Shown here: positions 62,025 through 64,000 of the stretch, piece by piece
Position numbering within the stretch: position 1 is the first letter of the stretch
Layout: each line of letters begins with the position of its first letter
Origin: Solidesulfovibrio carbinoliphilus subsp. oakridgensis
Lineage (GTDB): Bacteria > Desulfobacterota > Desulfovibrionia > Desulfovibrionales > Desulfovibrionaceae
NCBI RefSeq assembly: GCF_000177215.2
Contig: NZ_CM001368.1
Span: 3,293,625 to 3,357,624, forward strand
DNA: 64,000 bases
Reading direction: 5' to 3'
The notes under the pieces: generated by a model
Seen by the model: the letters and a program-made list of their open reading frames with translations, nothing else
Database searches by the model: none
Told to the model about the DNA's origin: nothing
Made by a program: the position numbers and the translations under genes

Positions 62025-64000
62025 TGTCCTCCACCATATCCCATGACCTGAACGAAGCGGAAACCCGTGCGGAGCTGATTGATCCAGTCCTTGCGGTTGC
62101 GGGATGGGGTATTGTCGAAGGAAGCCGGATCAGGCGGGAAAAGATCACCAACGGTCGGCTCATCGGTGGTGGCAAGCGCAGCAAGCAAGACATTGCCGAT
62201 TACGTGCTGGTGTTCCATGGGCAGAAGCTCGCCGTTATCGAAGCCAAGCGGGTGGGACTGAAAGACACGGAAGGGGTGGGGCAGGCAAAACGCTATGCGA
62301 CCATGCTGCAAGCCCGGTTCGCCTACTCCACCAACGGGAAGGGCATTTACCAGATAGACATGCACACCGGGGCCGAAGGCTATGTCAGCTCTTACCCTAC
62401 CCCGGACCAGCTCTGGCAATCTACCTTTGCCCAAAAGAATACGTGGCGGGATCGGTTCGCAGCCATTCCCTTCGAGGATAAAGGCGGAAGCTGGGAAGCA
62501 AGATACTACCAGCACAATGCCATCAACCAAGCCCTGGAAGCCATAGCGGCAGGTAGGGATCGCATCCTCCTTACCCTCGCCACCGGAACAGGCAAAACCT
62601 TCATCGCCTTCCAACTCGCCTGGAAGCTCTTCCAAAGTCGCTGGAACCTCAAGGACTGGAAAGGCGGGGGAGAACCCAGCCGCAGACCTCGAATCCTGTT
62701 CCTGGCGGATCGAAACATCCTCGCCAGCCAAGCATACAATGCTTTCTCGGCATTTCCCGAAGACGCCTTGGTCCGCATCTCCCCTGACGCGATTCGCAAG
62801 AAAGGGATGGTTCCCAAGAATGGCAGCATCTTCTTCACGATCTTCCAGACCTTCATGGCGGGTCGGGACGCGGCAGGCAATCCAGCCCCGAACTTTGGGG
62901 ATTATCCTCCCGATTTCTTCGATTTTATTGTCATCGACGAGTGTCATCGGGGTGGAGCCAATGACGAAAGTAACTGGCGCGAGATATTGACCTATTTTTC
63001 GCCAGCGGTGCAGCTCGGCCTGACGGCGACTCCCAAGCGTAAAGGGAACGTTGATACCTATGCCTACTTCGGCGACCCCGTGTACGTGTACTCACTCAAA
63101 GAGGGGATCAACGATGGCTACCTGACTCCGTTTAAGGTCAGGCAAATCGCCACCACCCTGGATGAGTACGTATACACCGCTGACGATAATGTCATTGAAG
63201 GGGACATCGAGGAAGGCAGGCGCTACACCGAGAGTGATTTCAATCGGGTCATCGAGATCGCCGAGCGCGAGCGCTACCGGGTCAAACTTTTCATGGACAT
63301 GATCGACCAGACCCAGAAGACCTTGGTTTTTTGTGCGACCCAGGATCATGCCCTGGCGGTCAGGGATTGCATCAACCAGACCAAGCAGAACAGCGATCCT
63401 GATTATTGTATCCGCGTGACCGCCAACGACGGGAGTGAAGGGGAACGCTGGCTGCGGGTCTTTCAGGACAACGACAAGACCATCCCCACCATTCTGACTA
63501 CTTCCCAGAAACTATCCACCGGGGTTGATGCTCGAAATGTCAGGAATATCGTCCTGATGCGTCCGATCAATTCCATTATTGAGTTCAAGCAGATCGTTGG
63601 TCGCGGCACCCGCCTCTTCGAGGGCAAGGACTACTTCACCATTTACGACTTCGTGAAGGCCTATGAGCGTTTCGATGACCCTGAGTGGGACGGCGACCCC
63701 ATCGAGCCTGAACCTCGTCCGCCGGTCAAGCCACCCAAGGAATGCCCAGTATGCGGCAAGCTCCCATGCGAGTGTGTCCGAGAGCCTGAACCCTGTCCTG
63801 AGTGCGGTCGGATTCCGTGCATATGCGGCAAAAGGGTGAAGACGAAGATCAAGCTGGCGGATGGCAAAGAGCGGATGATCCAGCACATGACCGCCACCAC
63901 CTTCTGGAGTCCTGATGGGAAGCCCCTCTCGGCAGCCCAGTTCATTGAAAGCCTGTACGGGCAACTGCCCGAACTCTTCAAGGACGAGGACGAGTTGCGA
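62024..64000 (+). CDS. hsdR: Type I restriction enzyme endonuclease/translocase subunit (3' partial)
   Basis: ATG 62024 overlaps the stop of the fusion gene by one base, and the frame is open to the right edge (659 codons visible). The N-terminal endonuclease has DIADYVLVFHGQKLAVIEAKR (PD-(D/E)xK type). The superfamily 2 translocase has ATGTGKT (motif I), IVIDECHRGG (motif II, DECH), LTATPKR (motif III) and GRGTRLFEG (motif VI). Near 63743-63828 are two cysteine-rich units (CPVCGKLPCEC and CPECGRIPCIC) that may bind zinc. It cuts DNA after translocation from unmethylated sites. Confidence 0.95.
   Translation, partial: MSSTISHDLNEAETRAELIDPVLAVAGWGIVEGSRIRREKITNGRLIGGGKRSKQDIADYVLVFHGQKLAVIEAKRVGLKDTEGVGQAKRYATMLQARFAYSTNGKGIYQIDMHTGAEGYVSSYPTPDQLWQSTFAQKNTWRDRFAAIPFEDKGGSWEARYYQHNAINQALEAIAAGRDRILLTLATGTGKTFIAFQLAWKLFQSRWNLKDWKGGGEPSRRPRILFLADRNILASQAYNAFSAFPEDALVRISPDAIRKKGMVPKNGSIFFTIFQTFMAGRDAAGNPAPNFGDYPPDFFDFIVIDECHRGGANDESNWREILTYFSPAVQLGLTATPKRKGNVDTYAYFGDPVYVYSLKEGINDGYLTPFKVRQIATTLDEYVYTADDNVIEGDIEEGRRYTESDFNRVIEIAERERYRVKLFMDMIDQTQKTLVFCATQDHALAVRDCINQTKQNSDPDYCIRVTANDGSEGERWLRVFQDNDKTIPTILTTSQKLSTGVDARNVRNIVLMRPINSIIEFKQIVGRGTRLFEGKDYFTIYDFVKAYERFDDPEWDGDPIEPEPRPPVKPPKECPVCGKLPCECVREPEPCPECGRIPCICGKRVKTKIKLADGKERMIQHMTATTFWSPDGKPLSAAQFIESLYGQLPELFKDEDELR

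Overview
The window is GC-rich bacterial chromosome with heavy use of GGCC-type codons. It carries a sigma-54-controlled orange-protein (ORP) cluster, a homotrimeric-type Desulfovibrio porin, ferredoxin-domain oxidoreductases, lar nickel-cofactor genes and flagellar genes. Together these point to an anaerobic sulfate reducer of the Desulfovibrionaceae (Desulfovibrio or Solidesulfovibrio type). The genus call is inferred from gene content and style, not from a marker gene.

Layout. 1-9.1 kb: the tail of a TPR-like gene, a PAS/AAA+/Fis sigma-54 activator, then a co-directional ORP cluster. That cluster holds NifX-like proteins, an Mrp ATPase, an IscU-like protein, ORP itself, two MinD ATPases with double [4Fe-4S] ferredoxin inserts, a receiver-like protein, a CGGC protein, an MBL hydrolase and a Gly/Gln-rich protein. 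A -24/-12 promoter and upstream palindromes lie directly after the activator gene. 9.1-14.8 kb: a structured non-coding stretch, an aldo/keto reductase with ferredoxin tail, an SDR, and larC-larE-larB (nickel-pincer cofactor synthesis; no larA seen). 15-21 kb: an AraC regulator, a porin, and an alpha/beta hydrolase followed by a ModA/B/C-like oxyanion ABC transporter. 21.1-22.4 kb: a complete ISL3-family insertion with an 8-bp target duplication. 22.7-30.4 kb: an AlgJ/AlgI-like O-acetylation pair, a methyltransferase, and a minus-strand fliJ-motE-truA-FliD-like group. 30.6-37.9 kb: a minus-strand paaK plus Liv-type ABC transporter operon with two tandem paralogous binding proteins. 38-43.4 kb: two exported hypotheticals, panC, metK, a DUF721 protein and a small basic protein. 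Many intergenic gaps from 4 to 39 kb carry a palindromic repeat family (GATGCCTCCGGCGGCC and its complement).

43.5-64 kb is an integrated mobile region beginning at tRNA-Gln/tRNA-Glu. It holds two tyrosine recombinases, a small HTH protein, an AbrB-like protein, two DUF6573 paralogues (one cut by an IS21 element), a P4-type primase-helicase, several very small ORFs, an AT-rich gene interrupted by an amber codon, and a type I restriction-modification locus that runs off the right edge. The restriction locus is the most striking part. Between hsdM and hsdR sit a HEPN-domain gene and a single reading frame that joins an MNT nucleotidyltransferase to a full-length two-TRD HsdS specificity subunit, so a HEPN-MNT toxin-antitoxin pair appears to be physically coupled to DNA specificity.
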